DNA from: an uncultured Cytophagales bacterium
Lineage (GTDB): Bacteria > Bacteroidota > Bacteroidia > Cytophagales > Cyclobacteriaceae
DNA length: 64,000 nucleotides
Direction: 5' to 3'
Assembly: GCA_913057175.1 (NCBI GenBank)
Contig: CAJXNP010000012.1
Location: forward strand, 1 to 64,000
The notes below the pieces were generated by a model. That model worked only from the letters and a program-made list of their open reading frames with translations. It did no database searches and was not told where the DNA came from. Positions 19,761 to 31,347 of the stretch are shown in pieces. The translations under genes and the position numbers were made by a program. Within the stretch, counting starts at the first letter, position 1. Each line of letters starts with the position of its first letter.

Positions 19761-20750
19761 TTATTCTTCTTCAAGTTTGTATTTAGAAAGATCCATTCCA
19801 AATGTCAGATTCTTTTCAGCTACCAATTGCTCCAATTCAGCCAATGACTTCTTACCAAAGTTTCTGAATTTCATCATATCAGAAATTTCTAGTCTTACCA
19901 AATCGCCCAGTGATTTTACATCCGCTGCTTTCAAGCAGTTGTATGCTCTGACAGAAAGATCAAGATCACTCAATGGAGTTTTCAGTAATTTTCTCATGTG
20001 AAGCATTTCTTCATCAACAGCATCTGGTTCTTTCTGATCTGCTGTCTCAAGGATCATGGTTTGATCAGAGAACAACATGAAATGCTTAATAAGAATATTG
20101 GCTGCTCCCTTCAAAGCATTTTCAGGGTGGATGGAGCCATCAGTTTCCAATTCGATCATCAACTGCTCATAGTCAGTTTTCTGCTCTACCCTTGTATTTT
20201 CAACATTGAATTTCACATTCTTAATAGGAGTGAAAATTGCATCTATTGGAATGAAGCCAAATATTTGTTCAGAAGGCTTATTTTCTTCTGCCGGAACATA
20301 CCCTCTTCCTTTTTCCACACTCAATTCAACTTCAAACTCGGAAGATTCGTCCAGATTACATATCAACAAATCCGGGTTGAGGATTTCAAATGAAGAAGTA
20401 TATTTTGCGATATCTCCTGCCTTGAATTCCTTTTGATTTTTCACCGGGATAGTGATCTTCGATTCTACGGTATCTGAAACTTTTTTAAACCTTACCATTT
20501 TCAGATTAAGGATAATTTCAGATACATCTTCTACTACACCTTCTATTGTTGAGAACTCATGCAAAATGCCGGGTATCTTAATACCGGTTATTGCATATCC
20601 CTCTAAAGAAGAAAGTAGGATTCTTCTTAGGGCATTTCCAATTGTTACTCCGTAGCCTTTTTCCAGTGGTTTAAAAGTAAACAAGCCTTTGAAGTCATCG
20701 GCCTTTTCCATTACCACCTTTTCAGGCATTTGAAATGCTAGTATCGACAT
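19761..20750 (-). CDS. rpoA: RNA polymerase alpha subunit
   Basis: Alpha dimerises to start RNA polymerase assembly and contacts activators and DNA. The N-terminal domain contains [20 protein letters not shown] and [13 protein letters not shown], and the flexible linker leads to the C-terminal domain with [20 protein letters not shown] and [18 protein letters not shown]. Length 329 is standard. It lies between rpsD and rplQ, the usual end of the alpha operon. Confidence 0.98.
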   Translation of the reverse strand: MSILAFQMPEKVVMEKADDFKGLFTFKPLEKGYGVTIGNALRRILLSSLEGYAITGIKIPGILHEFSTIEGVVEDVSEIILNLKMVRFKKVSDTVESKITIPVKNQKEFKAGDIAKYTSSFEILNPDLLICNLDESSEFEVELSVEKGRGYVPAEENKPSEQIFGFIPIDAIFTPIKNVKFNVENTRVEQKTDYEQLMIELETDGSIHPENALKGAANILIKHFMLFSDQTMILETADQKEPDAVDEEMLHMRKLLKTPLSDLDLSVRAYNCLKAADVKSLGDLVRLEISDMMKFRNFGKKSLAELEQLVAEKNLTFGMDLSKYKLEEE

Positions 20751-20783
20751 TTTATATTTTCTTGAATGTGTAAATAAATATGA

Positions 20784-21389
20784 TTACTTAGAGTAAAGTT
20801 CAACGATTAGTTGTTCCTGAATATTTTCAGGTATCTCCTCACGCTGGGGCAGATTAATCATTTTACCTGACATCTGACTATTATCCCATTCCAACCATGG
20901 GTATCTTTTGGTACTACCTCCTGCAAGGCTTTCGTTGATCGCTGTTAAGGATTTAGACTTTTCTCTTACGGAAATGATATCACCAACCTTCACTGAAAAC
21001 GAAGGGATATTTACAACATCTCCGTTTACATTTATATGTTTGTGAAGAACAAATTGTCTCGCTGCCCTTCTGGTCGGAGCAATTCCCAATCGGTAAACAA
21101 CATTATCTAACCTTGATTCTAAAAGTTGAAGTAAAACTTCACCTGTAATACCAGATTTACCTGATGCTTTTTCGAACAAATTGGCAAATTGTCTTTCTAA
21201 AACACCATAGATATATTTTGCTTTTTGTTTCTCGTTTAGCTGAATAGCATATTCTGATTGCTTTTTCCTTCTACCCCTTCCATGAGACCCGGGAGGGTAA
21301 GGCTTTTTTTGCAAGGCTTTGCTATGGCCAAAAATAGGCTCGTTAAATTTTCTGGAAATCTTTGATTTTGGTCCTCTGTACCTAGCCAT
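20784..21389 (-). CDS. rpsD: Ribosomal protein uS4
   Basis: uS4 nucleates assembly of the 30S body and in many bacteria autoregulates the alpha operon. The 201-residue protein begins [15 protein letters not shown], with the S4 RNA-binding domain around [20 protein letters not shown] and [15 protein letters not shown]. It has no N-terminal zinc-binding cysteines, so it is the zinc-independent form. Spacing is 20 bases from rpsK and 33 bases to rpoA. Confidence 0.97.
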   Translation of the reverse strand: MARYRGPKSKISRKFNEPIFGHSKALQKKPYPPGSHGRGRRKKQSEYAIQLNEKQKAKYIYGVLERQFANLFEKASGKSGITGEVLLQLLESRLDNVVYRLGIAPTRRAARQFVLHKHINVNGDVVNIPSFSVKVGDIISVREKSKSLTAINESLAGGSTKRYPWLEWDNSQMSGKMINLPQREEIPENIQEQLIVELYSK

Positions 21390-21409
21390 TTTTTATTTCT
21401 TATAGATAA

Positions 21410-21802
21410 TTAAACTCTTCTTCTTTTCGGTGGTCGACATCCGTTGTGCGGCAATGGTGTAACATCATGGATGGATGTCACTTCAATTCCAATGCCCTGT
21501 ATTGTTCTTATAGCAGATTCTCTACCTGCGCCTGGTCCTTTTACAAAGACATCAACTTTTCTTAAGCCAAGATCAAATGCAGCTTGTGCACAATTCTGAG
21601 CAGCCACTTGCGCTGCGTAGGGCGTGTTTTTCTTTGATCCTTTAAATCCCATTTTACCGGCAGATGCCCACGAAATCACCTGACCTACAGAATTGGTCAT
21701 TGAAATTATTATGTTATTGAAAGAAGCCTTTATGTGTGCCTGGCCAACCGGCTCAACATTAACAACTCTTTTTCTTGCTTTATCTTTTCTCTTTTGTGCC
21801 AT
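21410..21802 (-). CDS. rpsK: Ribosomal protein uS11
   Basis: uS11 lines the 30S platform near the E site. The core includes [20 protein letters not shown] and the C-terminal signature [20 protein letters not shown] place the start at the ATG at 21802 ([12 protein letters not shown], 130 residues). A TTG two codons upstream is in frame but gives an N-terminus not seen in the family. It starts 12 bases after rpsM. Confidence 0.95.
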   Translation of the reverse strand: MAQKRKDKARKRVVNVEPVGQAHIKASFNNIIISMTNSVGQVISWASAGKMGFKGSKKNTPYAAQVAAQNCAQAAFDLGLRKVDVFVKGPGAGRESAIRTIQGIGIEVTSIHDVTPLPHNGCRPPKRRRV

Positions 21803-21814
21803 TTTCAATCAGAA

Positions 21815-22192
21815 TTATTTAACAGCTTTTTTCTTGTTAGCCACAGTTTTTCTTTTTCCTTTTCTTGTCCTCGAATTGTTCTTGGTTTTTTGTCCTCGAA
21901 CAGGCAATCCTTTTCGGTGTCTCAATCCACGGTAGCACCCGATATCCAATAGTCGCTTGATACTTAATTGGATCTCTGATTTTAAAACTCCCTCTACTTT
22001 ATATCCTTCTGAGATGATAGTTCTTATGGCATTAGACTCATCATCTGTCCAATCCTTTACTTTTTTATTGTGATCTACACCAGCCTTATCAAGTATAGCC
22101 TGTGCAGAACTTTTTCCGATTCCGAAGATATAGGTCAGTGCTATTTCTCCTCTTTTATTATCCGGAATATCAACTCCTGAAATTCTTGCCAT
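21815..22192 (-). CDS. rpsM: Ribosomal protein uS13
   Basis: uS13 sits in the 30S head and bridges to the 50S subunit. The 125-residue protein has [19 protein letters not shown], the helix-two-turn-helix region, and the C-terminal [18 protein letters not shown] that reaches the P-site tRNA. It begins 2 bases after rpmJ. Confidence 0.97.
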   Translation of the reverse strand: MARISGVDIPDNKRGEIALTYIFGIGKSSAQAILDKAGVDHNKKVKDWTDDESNAIRTIISEGYKVEGVLKSEIQLSIKRLLDIGCYRGLRHRKGLPVRGQKTKNNSRTRKGKRKTVANKKKAVK

Positions 22193-22194
22193 AA

Positions 22195-22311
22195 TTATCC
22201 TTGTCTTTGTTTAAACCGTGGATTCTTTTTATTGATCACATATAATTTGCCTTTTCGGCGAATTATCTTGCAGTCGCTGCTTCGTTTTTTTACAGATGCT
22301 TTAACTTTCAT
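22195..22311 (-). CDS. rpmJ: Ribosomal protein bL36 (zinc-free form)
   Basis: Found by hand translation between infA and rpsM: ATG at 22311, TAA at 22195-22197, 38 residues. It begins [20 protein letters not shown] and ends NPRFKQRQG, unmistakably bL36. Only one of the zinc-binding cysteines of the C+ form is present (Cys14), so this copy should not bind zinc. Position after infA, 5 bases away, and before rpsM is the usual one. Confidence 0.95.
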   Translation of the reverse strand: MKVKASVKKRSSDCKIIRRKGKLYVINKKNPRFKQRQG

Positions 22312-22316
22312 TTTCT

Positions 22317-22535
22317 TTATTTATATCTGTATACAATTCTTCCTTTTGTTAAATCGTAAGGTGACATTTCCAACTTCACCTTGTCTCCTGGTAAGATCTT
22401 AATGTAATTCATCCTCATCTTACCGGAAATATGTGCTGTAACCTGATGGCCATTAGCCAGTTCAACCCTGAACATCGCGTTTGATAATGATTCCACAATC
22501 GTACCGTCTTGCTCTATAGAACTTTGCTTTGCCAT
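22317..22535 (-). CDS. infA: Translation initiation factor IF-1
   Basis: IF-1 blocks the ribosomal A site during initiation. It is a single OB-fold of 72 residues with [33 protein letters not shown] and [18 protein letters not shown], all typical. It lies 2 bases after secY and 5 before rpmJ. Confidence 0.97.
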   Translation of the reverse strand: MAKQSSIEQDGTIVESLSNAMFRVELANGHQVTAHISGKMRMNYIKILPGDKVKLEMSPYDLTKGRIVYRYK

Positions 22536-22537
22536 AA

Positions 22538-23863
22538 TTATGCTACTGCTACTTGAGATCTTCCTTTTATTTTACCTGATTTCATTAATCCTTCGTAGTG
22601 TCTCATCAACAGATAGCTTTCAATTTGTTGCAAGGTGTCCAGCACAACTCCAACCATGATCAACAAACTTGTTCCTCCGTAGAATTGAGCAAAATTTCCC
22701 TCAACACCAAGTTTCATTGCCAAACCTGGAAATATAGCCACTAAGGCTAGGAAAAATGAGCCTGGTAGTGTGATTTTAGTTAAAATATTATCTATAAATT
22801 CTGAAGTAGGCTTACCAGGTTTAATACCTGGGATAAACCCACCATTTCTTTTTAAATCGTCTGCTATTTGATTAGGATTGATCGTAATGGCAGTGTAAAA
22901 GAATGTAAATACGATGATCAACAACCCTAATGATAAGTTGTATGCTAATGTGGTTGGTGCATTAAATTGGCTACCAATACTTTGAACAAAATCACTCTCC
23001 GGGAAAAACTGAGTTAACATTCCCGGCAAGAACATAAGAGACTGCGCAAAAATGATTGGCATAACTCCTGAAGAGTTCACTTTTAATGGCAAATACTGGC
23101 GCTGGCCACCATATACTTTATTGCCAACAACCTGCTTAGCATATTGGATTGGAATTTTCCGAACAGCTTGTGTTAATGCTACAACTGCCATTACAACGAA
23201 AAACAATCCAACCAGTTCAATGATAAATAAAAGTGCACCACTTAATTCACCCCTGTGCAACCACTCTGCAAAAATTGATCCGGGGAACCTTGAGATAATT
23301 CCAATCATAATCAGCATGGAAATACCATTACCTATTCCTTTATCAGTTATCTTTTCTCCCAACCACATACAGAAAATCGTTCCTGCTGTCAGAATGATCA
23401 TAGAAGTAAAAGTGAATAAGGTTCGATCGATTAAGATAAATTCAGGCTGTATAGTACCGGAAACATAAACACTTGACTGAACCAAACATATTGCGATGGT
23501 TAAAACCCTCGTAATCTGATTGATTTTCTTGCGTCCGGAATCCCCCTCCTTTTGCATTTTCTGGAAATAGGGCATAGCAACTGTCAATAGCTGAATGACA
23601 ATTGAGGCCGAGATATAAGGCATAATACCCAAACCAAAAATAGAAGCATTACTAAATGCTCCTCCAAGAAAGTTGTCCAACATTCCAAGAAATCCCTCAA
23701 ATCCCTGTCTGTTCGGATCAAGAATAGCCACGGCATCTACGCCTGGCAAAACCACCTGGGAACCTAATCGAAAAATCACGAGAAATCCAAGCGTGTTAAT
23801 GATTCGGACCCTCAGCTCCTCGATAGAAAAAATGTTCTTTATGGTTGTGAAAATTTTCTTCAT
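22538..23863 (-). CDS. secY: Protein translocase subunit SecY
   Basis: SecY is the channel of the Sec translocon in the inner membrane. The 441-residue protein has ten predicted membrane segments. The plug/first periplasmic region contains [20 protein letters not shown], followed by [15 protein letters not shown] in TM2, and [15 protein letters not shown] and the late [19 protein letters not shown] match the cytosolic loops that contact SecA and the ribosome. It follows rplO by 1 base, the standard spc-operon position. Confidence 0.97.
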   Translation of the reverse strand: MKKIFTTIKNIFSIEELRVRIINTLGFLVIFRLGSQVVLPGVDAVAILDPNRQGFEGFLGMLDNFLGGAFSNASIFGLGIMPYISASIVIQLLTVAMPYFQKMQKEGDSGRKKINQITRVLTIAICLVQSSVYVSGTIQPEFILIDRTLFTFTSMIILTAGTIFCMWLGEKITDKGIGNGISMLIMIGIISRFPGSIFAEWLHRGELSGALLFIIELVGLFFVVMAVVALTQAVRKIPIQYAKQVVGNKVYGGQRQYLPLKVNSSGVMPIIFAQSLMFLPGMLTQFFPESDFVQSIGSQFNAPTTLAYNLSLGLLIIVFTFFYTAITINPNQIADDLKRNGGFIPGIKPGKPTSEFIDNILTKITLPGSFFLALVAIFPGLAMKLGVEGNFAQFYGGTSLLIMVGVVLDTLQQIESYLLMRHYEGLMKSGKIKGRSQVAVA

Positions 23864-23864
23864 C

Positions 23865-24311
23865 TTAAAGTTCGGTTACTGTACCCCCTGCCTTTTCAAT
23901 TGCTTCCTTAGCGCTAGTAGAAAAAGCATGAACAGTAACATTTAGTTTCGCTTTCAGTTCACCTCTTCCCAACACTTTTACTAAATCTCTTTTACCGATA
24001 ATTCCGTTTTCAATCAAAGTATCGATTGTAATATCGCTTCCTTTAATTTTTTCAGATAATTCCTGTAAACTATCTAAGTTAACAGCCTTGTAAGCTACCC
24101 TGTTAAGATTTTTAAAACCAAACTTTGGCACTCTTCTCTGAAGTGGCATCTGACCTCCTTCAAAACCAAGTTTTTGAGAATACCCAGATCTTGATTTAGC
24201 TCCTTTATGACCTCGGGTTGATGTTCCTCCTCTGCCTGAACCCTGGCCTCGACCGATTCTCTTCTTTTTCCTTACGGAACCTTCAGCTGGTTTTAATGTA
24301 TGTAATTTCAT
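23865..24311 (-). CDS. rplO: Ribosomal protein uL15
   Basis: uL15 is a late-assembling 50S protein. The glycine- and arginine-rich N-terminus (RIGRGQGSGRGGTSTRGHKG) and FEGGQMPLQRRVPKFGF are diagnostic. Length 148 residues. It is 4 bases after rpmD and 1 base before secY. Confidence 0.97.
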   Translation of the reverse strand: MKLHTLKPAEGSVRKKKRIGRGQGSGRGGTSTRGHKGAKSRSGYSQKLGFEGGQMPLQRRVPKFGFKNLNRVAYKAVNLDSLQELSEKIKGSDITIDTLIENGIIGKRDLVKVLGRGELKAKLNVTVHAFSTSAKEAIEKAGGTVTEL

Positions 24312-24315
24312 CTTC

Positions 24316-24492
24316 TTACTTACTTACTGTAACTAAATGTTTTACTTTATTAACCATTCCCTGTATTTGAGGTGTTGCTTCAACCTCAACAGTTTTGTTA
24401 ATCTTGCCTAATCCTAGCGCTTTAATCGTAAGCTTTTGATCTTTAGGCCTTTTAATCGTACTCCTCGTCTGGGTTATCTTTATCTTAGCCAT
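24316..24492 (-). CDS. rpmD: Ribosomal protein uL30
   Basis: Found by hand translation between rpsE and rplO: ATG at 24492, TAA at 24316-24318, 58 residues. It begins [20 protein letters not shown], contains [20 protein letters not shown] and ends KHLVTVSK, matching bacterial uL30. It begins 2 bases after rpsE. Confidence 0.95.
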   Translation of the reverse strand: MAKIKITQTRSTIKRPKDQKLTIKALGLGKINKTVEVEATPQIQGMVNKVKHLVTVSK

Positions 24493-24494
24493 TT

Positions 24495-25013
24495 CTAACC
24501 GTTAAATACTTTTGTTAAAGAAACTCCTCGTGTCTGAGCAATGGTAAAAGCATCTCTCAATTTCGCCAAACCATCAAATGTTGCTTTCACAACGTTGTGT
24601 GGGTTTGAAGATCCTTTTGATTTTGCCAGTACATCTTTTACTCCGGCACTTTCCAATACAGCCCTCATTGCACCACCGGCAATTACACCGGTACCAGCAG
24701 AAGCTGGCTTCATCAACACAAACCCTCCTCCATATTTTCCTAACACTTCATGAGGTAAAGTGTGATGTTTTATGGGTACCTTTACCAGGTTCTTTTTAGC
24801 GTCATCGATTCCCTTTGTTATGGCATCAGTGACCTCGTTAGCTTTTCCCAATCCGTAACCAACAACACCATTACCATTCCCTACCACTACAATAGCTGAA
24901 AAGCTAAATCTTCGACCACCTTTTACAACTTTAGCTACTCTCTTTATAGCAACAACTCTTTCTTTGAGTTCGATTTCGCTTGCTTTGATTGATTTAATAT
25001 TTTTCTGGGACAT
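24495..25013 (-). CDS. rpsE: Ribosomal protein uS5
   Basis: uS5 lies at the mRNA entry channel and affects decoding fidelity. The double-stranded-RNA-binding N-terminal domain reads [19 protein letters not shown] and [20 protein letters not shown]; the C-terminal part has [19 protein letters not shown]. Length 172. Nine bases after rplR. Confidence 0.97.
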   Translation of the reverse strand: MSQKNIKSIKASEIELKERVVAIKRVAKVVKGGRRFSFSAIVVVGNGNGVVGYGLGKANEVTDAITKGIDDAKKNLVKVPIKHHTLPHEVLGKYGGGFVLMKPASAGTGVIAGGAMRAVLESAGVKDVLAKSKGSSNPHNVVKATFDGLAKLRDAFTIAQTRGVSLTKVFNG

Positions 25014-25022
25014 AATAATTTC

Positions 25023-25373
25023 TTAAAACTTTAATCCTCCCTCTCTAGCTCCCTCAGCTAAGGCTTTGATATTTCCATGATAAATATATCCTGATCGATC
25101 AAATATCACATCTTTAAGCCCATTTGCTACAGCTTTTTCAGCCAAAGATTTTCCAACCTCTTTAGAGACAGAAATTGTGACATTCTTTGATTTATCAATT
25201 TCAGCAGACGACGCTGACACAAGAGTTTGTCCTAACTCATCATTGATGATCTGGGCATAAATTGCTTTATTACTTTTGTAAATGGCAACTCTTGGCTTTT
25301 CAGCAGTTCCACTGATCTTACGCCTAATTCCTTTCTTAATCTTATTTCTTCTTAATGTCTTATTAGTGGCCAT
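25023..25373 (-). CDS. rplR: Ribosomal protein uL18
   Basis: uL18 binds 5S rRNA in the central protuberance. The 116-residue protein has [38 protein letters not shown] and the C-terminal [20 protein letters not shown], which are the conserved 5S-binding segments. Eight bases after rplF. Confidence 0.97.
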   Translation of the reverse strand: MATNKTLRRNKIKKGIRRKISGTAEKPRVAIYKSNKAIYAQIINDELGQTLVSASSAEIDKSKNVTISVSKEVGKSLAEKAVANGLKDVIFDRSGYIYHGNIKALAEGAREGGLKF

Positions 25374-25381
25374 AGCTATAA

Positions 25382-25933
25382 TTATTTAGCAGCAGTCTTA
25401 CCAGCTTTTCTTCTAATGTGTTCACCTGCAAATCTTACACCTTTACCTTTATAAGGTTCAACAGTTCTCAGAGATTTAATTTTTGCGGCAACATGGCCGA
25501 TTAATTGCTTGTCAATGCTTTCTAAGGTTACAGTTGGGTTTTTCCCTTTTACTGTCTCAGTCGTAACTTTAATCTCATCAGGGATAGCAAAGAAAATATT
25601 GTGTGAATAACCGAGGTTTAACTCTAAAACATTTCCTTGAGAAGCTGCTTTATACCCAACCCCAACCAATTCCAGTTCTTTTTTATATCCCTCACTAACT
25701 CCCACAACCATATTGGCTATCAGAGAACGATAAAGACCATGCAAGGCTTTGTGTCTTTTTTGTTCTGTAGGTCTTTCTAAGCTGATTTCACCATCATTCA
25801 CTTCAACCTTAAAATCCGGATGGATCTTCTGGCTCAACTCTCCTTTAGGCCCCTTCACTTTAATGGTAGACTTCTCAATCTCTACACTAACTCCTTCGGG
25901 GATATTTACGGGTTTTTTACCTATCCTAGACAT
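25382..25933 (-). CDS. rplF: Ribosomal protein uL6
   Basis: uL6 sits near the factor-binding site of the 50[20 protein letters not shown] opens the protein and the C-terminal signature [19 protein letters not shown] is intact. Length 183. Twelve bases after rpsH. Confidence 0.97.
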   Translation of the reverse strand: MSRIGKKPVNIPEGVSVEIEKSTIKVKGPKGELSQKIHPDFKVEVNDGEISLERPTEQKRHKALHGLYRSLIANMVVGVSEGYKKELELVGVGYKAASQGNVLELNLGYSHNIFFAIPDEIKVTTETVKGKNPTVTLESIDKQLIGHVAAKIKSLRTVEPYKGKGVRFAGEHIRRKAGKTAAK

Positions 25934-25945
25934 TTTAAAATCAGT

Positions 25946-26341
25946 TTAATAAACGTAACACAAAACTTCGCCACCAATATGTTCTTGCCTCGCTTGCTTA
26001 TTAGTCATTACACCTTTTGAGGTTGAAAGGATAGCTACACCTAAACCATTTAAAACACGCGGCATATCATCAGCTTTTGCATATTTTCTTAAACCTGGCG
26101 TACTAATTCTTTCAAGTTTTGTTATTGCAGACGATTTTGTCTCGGGGTTGTATTTTAAAGCTATCTTGATCTCTCCCTGAGCACTTGAATCATCTTCAAA
26201 TTTATAGTTTTGAATAAAGCCCTGATCATACAACACCTTTGTAATCTCCTTCTTAATATTAGAAGCAGGAACAACAACTATTCTATGTTTAGCTTTTATT
26301 GCGTTTCTTACTCTTGTCAAAAAATCTGCAATTGGATCCAT
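25946..26341 (-). CDS. rpsH: Ribosomal protein uS8
   Basis: uS8 binds helix 21 of 16S rRNA and in E. coli represses the spc operon through its m[22 protein letters not shown] and the C-terminal [20 protein letters not shown] are conserved. Length 131. It follows rpsN after 69 bases, the widest gap inside this cluster, which contains a promoter-like TATCTTTG. Confidence 0.97.
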   Translation of the reverse strand: MDPIADFLTRVRNAIKAKHRIVVVPASNIKKEITKVLYDQGFIQNYKFEDDSSAQGEIKIALKYNPETKSSAITKLERISTPGLRKYAKADDMPRVLNGLGVAILSTSKGVMTNKQARQEHIGGEVLCYVY

Positions 26342-26378
26342 TTTCTTATTTTATTCTATCAGTTTTGCAAACGGCCTG

Positions 26379-26386
26379 CAAAGATA
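26379..26386 (-). promoter_or_regulatory. Possible internal promoter before rpsH
   Basis: TATCTTTG on the minus strand lies 38 bases before rpsH in the 69-base rpsN-rpsH gap. The -33 position reads TTT rather than TTG. An extra promoter here would boost the second half of the spc cluster. Confidence 0.45.
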
Positions 26387-26410
26387 GTAGATTTTTCTTT
26401 TATATAAAAC

Positions 26411-26680
26411 CTACCAGCTTGCTTTTGTTAACCCTGGAATTTTACCTTCACCAGCCATCTCACGGAAGGTTACTCTTGATATACCAAATTTCCTCATATA
26501 TCCCTTAGGTCTTCCTGTAAGCTTACATCTGTTGTGCAATCTTACCGCCGAAGAGTTCTTGGGTAACTTATCAAGTCCTACCCAATCTCCTTTAGCTTTA
26601 AGTTCTGCTCGCTTCTCAGCATACTTTGCAACAAGACGCTCTCTTTTTCTATCTCTGGCTTTTAATGATTCTCTTGCCAT
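26411..26680 (-). CDS. rpsN: Ribosomal protein uS14 (zinc-free form)
   Basis: uS14 is in the 30S head. The 89-residue protein has the C-minus form: the long N-terminal part ([20 protein letters not shown]) and no CxxC pairs. [20 protein letters not shown] is the family signature. Six bases after rplE. Confidence 0.96.
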   Translation of the reverse strand: MARESLKARDRKRERLVAKYAEKRAELKAKGDWVGLDKLPKNSSAVRLHNRCKLTGRPKGYMRKFGISRVTFREMAGEGKIPGLTKASW

Positions 26681-26686
26681 TATTTG

Positions 26687-27241
26687 TTAGTTTTTAGTAT
26701 TCGCAAAAGGTAATCCGAATGCTTTCAGCAATTCTAAACTTTCTTCATCAGAATTAGCTGTAGTCACAAATGTGATATTCATTCCACTAATCCTGTTTAC
26801 TTTATCTATGCTTATCTCCGGAAAGATGATTTGTTCTTTCACACCGATGGTATAGTTTCCCCGGCCATCAAACCCTTTTTCACTAATTCCGCGAAAGTCC
26901 CTTACCCTGGGTAAAGCCACTGACATAAGCCTGTCCATGAACTCGTACATTTTCTCTCCTCTAAGGGTCACTCTTGCTCCAATTGGCATCTCCTCCCTTA
27001 GTTTAAAGTTAGAAATGGACTGCTTCGCTTTCGTAGCTACAGCTTTCTGACCTGTAATAGTTGTTAACTCTTCAACACCCTGATCGATTAATTTTTTGTC
27101 AGAAACAGCATCGCCGATACCTTTGTTGATTGAGATTTTAACAACTTTAGGAACCTGCATAACAGATTTATATTGAAACTTTTCCTTTAAGAAAGGAACA
27201 ACTTCTTTATGATATTTTTCCTTTAATCTTGAACTAGCCAT
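26687..27241 (-). CDS. rplE: Ribosomal protein uL5
   Basis: uL5 binds 5S rRNA and contacts P-site t[23 protein letters not shown], the [20 protein letters not shown] stretch and [17 protein letters not shown] are characteristic. Length 184. Its ATG overlaps the end of rplX by 8 bases, suggesting translational coupling. Confidence 0.97.
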   Translation of the reverse strand: MASSRLKEKYHKEVVPFLKEKFQYKSVMQVPKVVKISINKGIGDAVSDKKLIDQGVEELTTITGQKAVATKAKQSISNFKLREEMPIGARVTLRGEKMYEFMDRLMSVALPRVRDFRGISEKGFDGRGNYTIGVKEQIIFPEISIDKVNRISGMNITFVTTANSDEESLELLKAFGLPFANTKN

Positions 27242-27560
27242 TTTTAATTAATTGACCTGATTTTTTAGAATACCTTTGTAATTTCCCATCCTCATCTCTC
27301 TTTCTTCCAACTCTGGTCGGATCACCGGAAGCAGGGTCAACAAGCATTACATTGCTTATGTGAATTGCTGCTTCTGTTTTGGTAATCCCTCCATTTGGGT
27401 TTTGAGCAGAAGGCTTATTATGTTTTGACATTAAATTTAAACCTTCAATGATCACTCTTTCCTTAGCTTTATTCACTTCCAGAACTTTCCCTTTCTTTCC
27501 TTTGGAGTTTCCGGAAATTACTAAAACCGTATCGCCTTTCTTTATGTGGAGCTTTGCCAT
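27234..27560 (-). CDS. rplX: Ribosomal protein uL24
   Basis: uL24 starts 50S assembly and lies at the exit tunnel. The KOW motif is [20 protein letters not shown] at the N-terminus, followed by [13 protein letters not shown]-like [19 protein letters not shown]. Length 108. Eleven bases after rplN and overlapping rplE. Confidence 0.96.
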   Translation of the reverse strand: MAKLHIKKGDTVLVISGNSKGKKGKVLEVNKAKERVIIEGLNLMSKHNKPSAQNPNGGITKTEAAIHISNVMLVDPASGDPTRVGRKRDEDGKLQRYSKKSGQLIKNG

Positions 27561-27571
27561 TCTTTTAATTT

Positions 27572-27940
27572 TTATAATACTTCAGGAGCCAATGATACAA
27601 TTTTCATGAACTGTTTTTCACGAAGTTCCCTGGCTACAGGTCCAAAAATCCTTGTTCCCCTTGGTTCGTTATTTTCAGTTAATAACACCGCAGCATTATC
27701 TTCAAATTTTATATATGAACCGTCTTTCCTTCTTACTGACTTTTTGGTACGCACAATAACTGCTTTAGAAACAGTTCCTTTTTTCAGGTTACTGGAAGAC
27801 AAAGCTGATTTTACCGAGACAACTATTTTGTCTCCTACTGAAGCATATCGTCTTTTTGTGCCTCCTAAAACACGGATGCACAATACTTCTTTTGCTCCGC
27901 TATTATCAGCTACATTGAGCCTTGATTCTTGCTGTATCAT
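27572..27940 (-). CDS. rplN: Ribosomal protein uL14
   Basis: uL14 contacts uL19 and the 30S in an intersubunit bridge and is the docking site of the silencing factor Rsf[21 protein letters not shown] and the late [20 protein letters not shown] are nearly invariant. Length 122. One base after rpsQ. Confidence 0.98.
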   Translation of the reverse strand: MIQQESRLNVADNSGAKEVLCIRVLGGTKRRYASVGDKIVVSVKSALSSSNLKKGTVSKAVIVRTKKSVRRKDGSYIKFEDNAAVLLTENNEPRGTRIFGPVARELREKQFMKIVSLAPEVL

Positions 27941-27941
27941 C

Positions 27942-28199
27942 TTATTTAGCTCTTTCTATAATGTTAACTAATCTCCAACGTTTGTTTTTGCTCAATGGTC
28001 TTGTTTCCATGATCTTCACTGTATCGCCAACGCCACACTCGTTATTTTCATCATGGGCCATGAATTTCTTGGTCTTACCAACAAACTTCCCATATTTAGG
28101 GTGCTTTAGTTTTCTATCAGTAGCAACAACTATGGATTTGTTCATGCTGGTGCTAACAACTTTACCCACCCTTTCTTTTCTGAGTCTCCTGGTTTCCAT
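27942..28199 (-). CDS. rpsQ: Ribosomal protein uS17
   Basis: uS17 is an OB-fold protein of the 30S body. [19 protein letters not shown] and [20 protein letters not shown] fit the family. Length 85. Two bases after rpmC. Confidence 0.97.
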   Translation of the reverse strand: METRRLRKERVGKVVSTSMNKSIVVATDRKLKHPKYGKFVGKTKKFMAHDENNECGVGDTVKIMETRPLSKNKRWRLVNIIERAK

Positions 28200-28201
28200 T
28201 A

Positions 28202-28396
28202 TTAATTATTATTTTCTTTTTCGTTCATTATAGTAAGAATTCTGGCAACAGTTTTTCTTACCTTATTGATATTGTTGGGATTCTCAATTGGTGAGACAGC
28301 ATGAGCAAATTTTAATTTTTGCAGATGCTCCTTTTCAGTGAGCAGTCTTTGCTGTAATTCTTCTGCGGTTAATGATCTTAATTCAGAATTTTTCAT
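28202..28396 (-). CDS. rpmC: Ribosomal protein uL29
   Basis: uL29 lies at the tunnel exit next to uL23. The 64-residue, two-helix protein has [20 protein letters not shown] and [20 protein letters not shown]. One base after rplP. Confidence 0.96.
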   Translation of the reverse strand: MKNSELRSLTAEELQQRLLTEKEHLQKLKFAHAVSPIENPNNINKVRKTVARILTIMNEKENNN

Positions 28397-28397
28397 C

Positions 28398-28817
28398 TTA
28401 TTCTACGTAATCTTTTCTCACAACAAATTGAGTCTTGATCGGAAGCTTTTGAGCAGCCAATCGTAATGATTCCTGCGCCAGGTCTTTATTTACACCTGTC
28501 GATTCGAAAATCAAGGTGCCCGGTCTTACCACAGCCACCCAATATTCAGGAGCTCCTTTTCCTTTACCCATCCTTACTTCAGCAGGCTTTTTTGTGATAG
28601 GCTTGTCAGGAAAAATTCTAATCCAAACCTGGCCTTCCCTTTTCATCGCCCTTGTTACAGCTACCCTCGCAGCTTCAAGTTGACGACTGGTGATCCAACC
28701 TGGTTCAAGCGCTTTGATACCAAAATTCCCAAAGGATAGTGTATGCCCTCTCTGGGCAATACCTTTTACTCTTCCTTTTTGTTTCTTTCTAAATTTTGTC
28801 CTTTTCGGCTGTAACAT
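28398..28817 (-). CDS. rplP: Ribosomal protein uL16
   Basis: uL16 helps position A-site t[40 protein letters not shown] and [20 protein letters not shown] are highly conserved; the last contains the arginine that is hydroxylated in some bacteria. Length 139. Twenty-two bases after rpsC. Confidence 0.98.
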   Translation of the reverse strand: MLQPKRTKFRKKQKGRVKGIAQRGHTLSFGNFGIKALEPGWITSRQLEAARVAVTRAMKREGQVWIRIFPDKPITKKPAEVRMGKGKGAPEYWVAVVRPGTLIFESTGVNKDLAQESLRLAAQKLPIKTQFVVRKDYVE

Positions 28818-28839
28818 AATCTATCTCTATTTTGCCTAC

Positions 28840-29547
28840 TTACCTTCTTTTTCTTTTTGGAACATCTCCCCTTTTGCGGCCTACATTACTCTCACCAACG
28901 ATATTCGGTGATAAGTCACGCTTACCATAGACTTCTCCTTTGAAAATCCAAACCTTGATACCGATGATACCATATACTGTTTGCGCTTCTGAAATAGCAT
29001 AGTCGATATCAGCTCTCAAGGTATGCAAAGGAATTCGACCTTCTTTGTATTGCTCAGTTCTTGCCATCTCAGCGCCTCCTAATCGGCCAGAGACTTTCAC
29101 TTTAATTCCCTGAGCACCTACTCTCATTGCTGAAGCAATAGCCTGCTTCATAGCTCTTCTGTAGGAAATTCTGGCTTGTAATTGCTGAGCAATAGACTCA
29201 CCAACTAATTTTGCATCTAGTTCAGGTCTTTTAATTTCAAAGATATTGATCTGCACATCTTTGCCTGTAATCTTCTTAAGCTCTTCCTTAATTTTATCAA
29301 CTTCAGAACCACCTTTTCCGATCACTACACCTGGTCTGGCTGTATGGACTGTCAATGTGATTCTTTTTAAGGTCCTCTCGATGATTACTTTGGAAATTCC
29401 TCCTTTTGGAATCCTTGCCTGGATGTACTTTCGGATCTTTTGGTCTTCAATTAGCTTCTCGGAAAATGTATTTCCACCGAACCAATTGGATTCCCATCCT
29501 CTGATGATACCAAGTCTAAGTCCTACTGGGTTAACTTTTTGTCCCAT
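28840..29547 (-). CDS. rpsC: Ribosomal protein uS3
   Basis: uS3 is at the mRNA entry with helicase activity. [20 protein letters not shown] opens the protein, the KH domain carries the GxxG loop in [19 protein letters not shown], and the C-terminal domain has [20 protein letters not shown]. Length 235. One base before rplV in transcription order terms (rplV ends one base upstream). Confidence 0.98.
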   Translation of the reverse strand: MGQKVNPVGLRLGIIRGWESNWFGGNTFSEKLIEDQKIRKYIQARIPKGGISKVIIERTLKRITLTVHTARPGVVIGKGGSEVDKIKEELKKITGKDVQINIFEIKRPELDAKLVGESIAQQLQARISYRRAMKQAIASAMRVGAQGIKVKVSGRLGGAEMARTEQYKEGRIPLHTLRADIDYAISEAQTVYGIIGIKVWIFKGEVYGKRDLSPNIVGESNVGRKRGDVPKRKRR

Positions 29548-29548
29548 A

Positions 29549-29944
29549 TTATTTTTTACTGTCTTTTACTTCTTCCTGAACTTTTTCCTCTATTTGAGGT
29601 TGATTTAAACTATCAACGACAAGGGTTACGTGGTTAGATCTTTTTCTGATCCTGTGACCTCTTCCTTGCGGTGCCGGCCTTAGCCTTTTTAAGATTCTTC
29701 CACCGTCTACCTGAATGCTTTTAACATATAGATCAGCTTCTTCCAATCGAACATCTTCATTTTCCTGCTGCCAATTTGATATCGCTGATAATAATAGCTT
29801 TTCTAATCGAGCAGCTCCTTCTTTTGGTTCAAACTTTAAAATACTTAAAGCGTGATTCACTTTTTTACCTCTGACCAAGTCCGCTACTAATCTCATCTTT
29901 CGAGGGGCGGTAGGCACATTATTTAATTTGGCAACTGCTTCCAT
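29549..29944 (-). CDS. rplV: Ribosomal protein uL22
   Basis: uL22 extends a beta-hairpin into the exit tunnel, the site of macrolide-resistance changes. [19 protein letters not shown] and [20 protein letters not shown] (the hairpin) are clear. The 131-residue protein has a short acidic C-terminal extension past the core. It follows rpsS by 2 bases. Confidence 0.97.
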   Translation of the reverse strand: MEAVAKLNNVPTAPRKMRLVADLVRGKKVNHALSILKFEPKEGAARLEKLLLSAISNWQQENEDVRLEEADLYVKSIQVDGGRILKRLRPAPQGRGHRIRKRSNHVTLVVDSLNQPQIEEKVQEEVKDSKK

Positions 29945-29946
29945 TT

Positions 29947-30225
29947 CTATTTTTTACCTTTATCCTTTTTAGAAATATGACCTCTAAAATTTCTTGTCGG
30001 AGCAAATTCTCCCAGCTTATGTCCAACCATATTTTCAGTCACATAAACCGGAATAAATTTGTTTCCATTATGAACCGCAAAAGTATGTCCGACAAAATCA
30101 GGTGAAATCATTGACCTTCTTGACCATGTTTTGATTACTGACTTTTTACCAGAATCGCTCATCGTTTCAACCTTTTTCTCAAGTCGAAAGTCTATGTAAG
30201 GTCCTTTTTTTAGTGATCTAGCCAT
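29947..30225 (-). CDS. rpsS: Ribosomal protein uS19
   Basis: uS19 is in the 30S head and bridges to the 50[20 protein letters not shown] and [20 protein letters not shown] with FRGH are diagnostic. Length 92. Two bases after rplB. Confidence 0.98.
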   Translation of the reverse strand: MARSLKKGPYIDFRLEKKVETMSDSGKKSVIKTWSRRSMISPDFVGHTFAVHNGNKFIPVYVTENMVGHKLGEFAPTRNFRGHISKKDKGKK

Positions 30226-30227
30226 TA

Positions 30228-31046
<819 letters not shown>

Positions 31047-31055
31047 TTTTATAAA

Positions 31056-31343
31056 TTATATACCGCTATAAAAGTCTATCACTTCTCCCTCAGCCACTGA
31101 AACAATAGCTTTCTTATATTTAGGAGTTCTTCCTGAAATAATCCTTGACTTTGTGTACCTGGTCTTTTCTTTCCCAGGATGTATCATGGTATTAACCTTT
31201 TCAACAGTTACACCATACATCTTTTCTACTGCATTCTTAATCTCAACTTTGTTTGCCTTATTGTTGACAACAAAGCCATACTTTCCCTTTTCATTCAGGT
31301 CTGAGATTTTTTCAGTGATGATAGGCTTTATTAATACACTCAT
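31056..31343 (-). CDS. rplW: Ribosomal protein uL23
   Basis: uL23 is the docking site for trigger factor and SRP at the exit tunnel. MSVLIKPIITEKISDLNEKG and MYGVTVEKVNTMIHPGKEK are typical. I start it at the ATG at 31343 (95 residues). A longer frame begins at 31388 but would overlap the end of rplD by 41 bases and adds a segment foreign to the family. Confidence 0.95.
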   Translation of the reverse strand: MSVLIKPIITEKISDLNEKGKYGFVVNNKANKVEIKNAVEKMYGVTVEKVNTMIHPGKEKTRYTKSRIISGRTPKYKKAIVSVAEGEVIDFYSGI

Positions 31344-31347
31344 TTTC

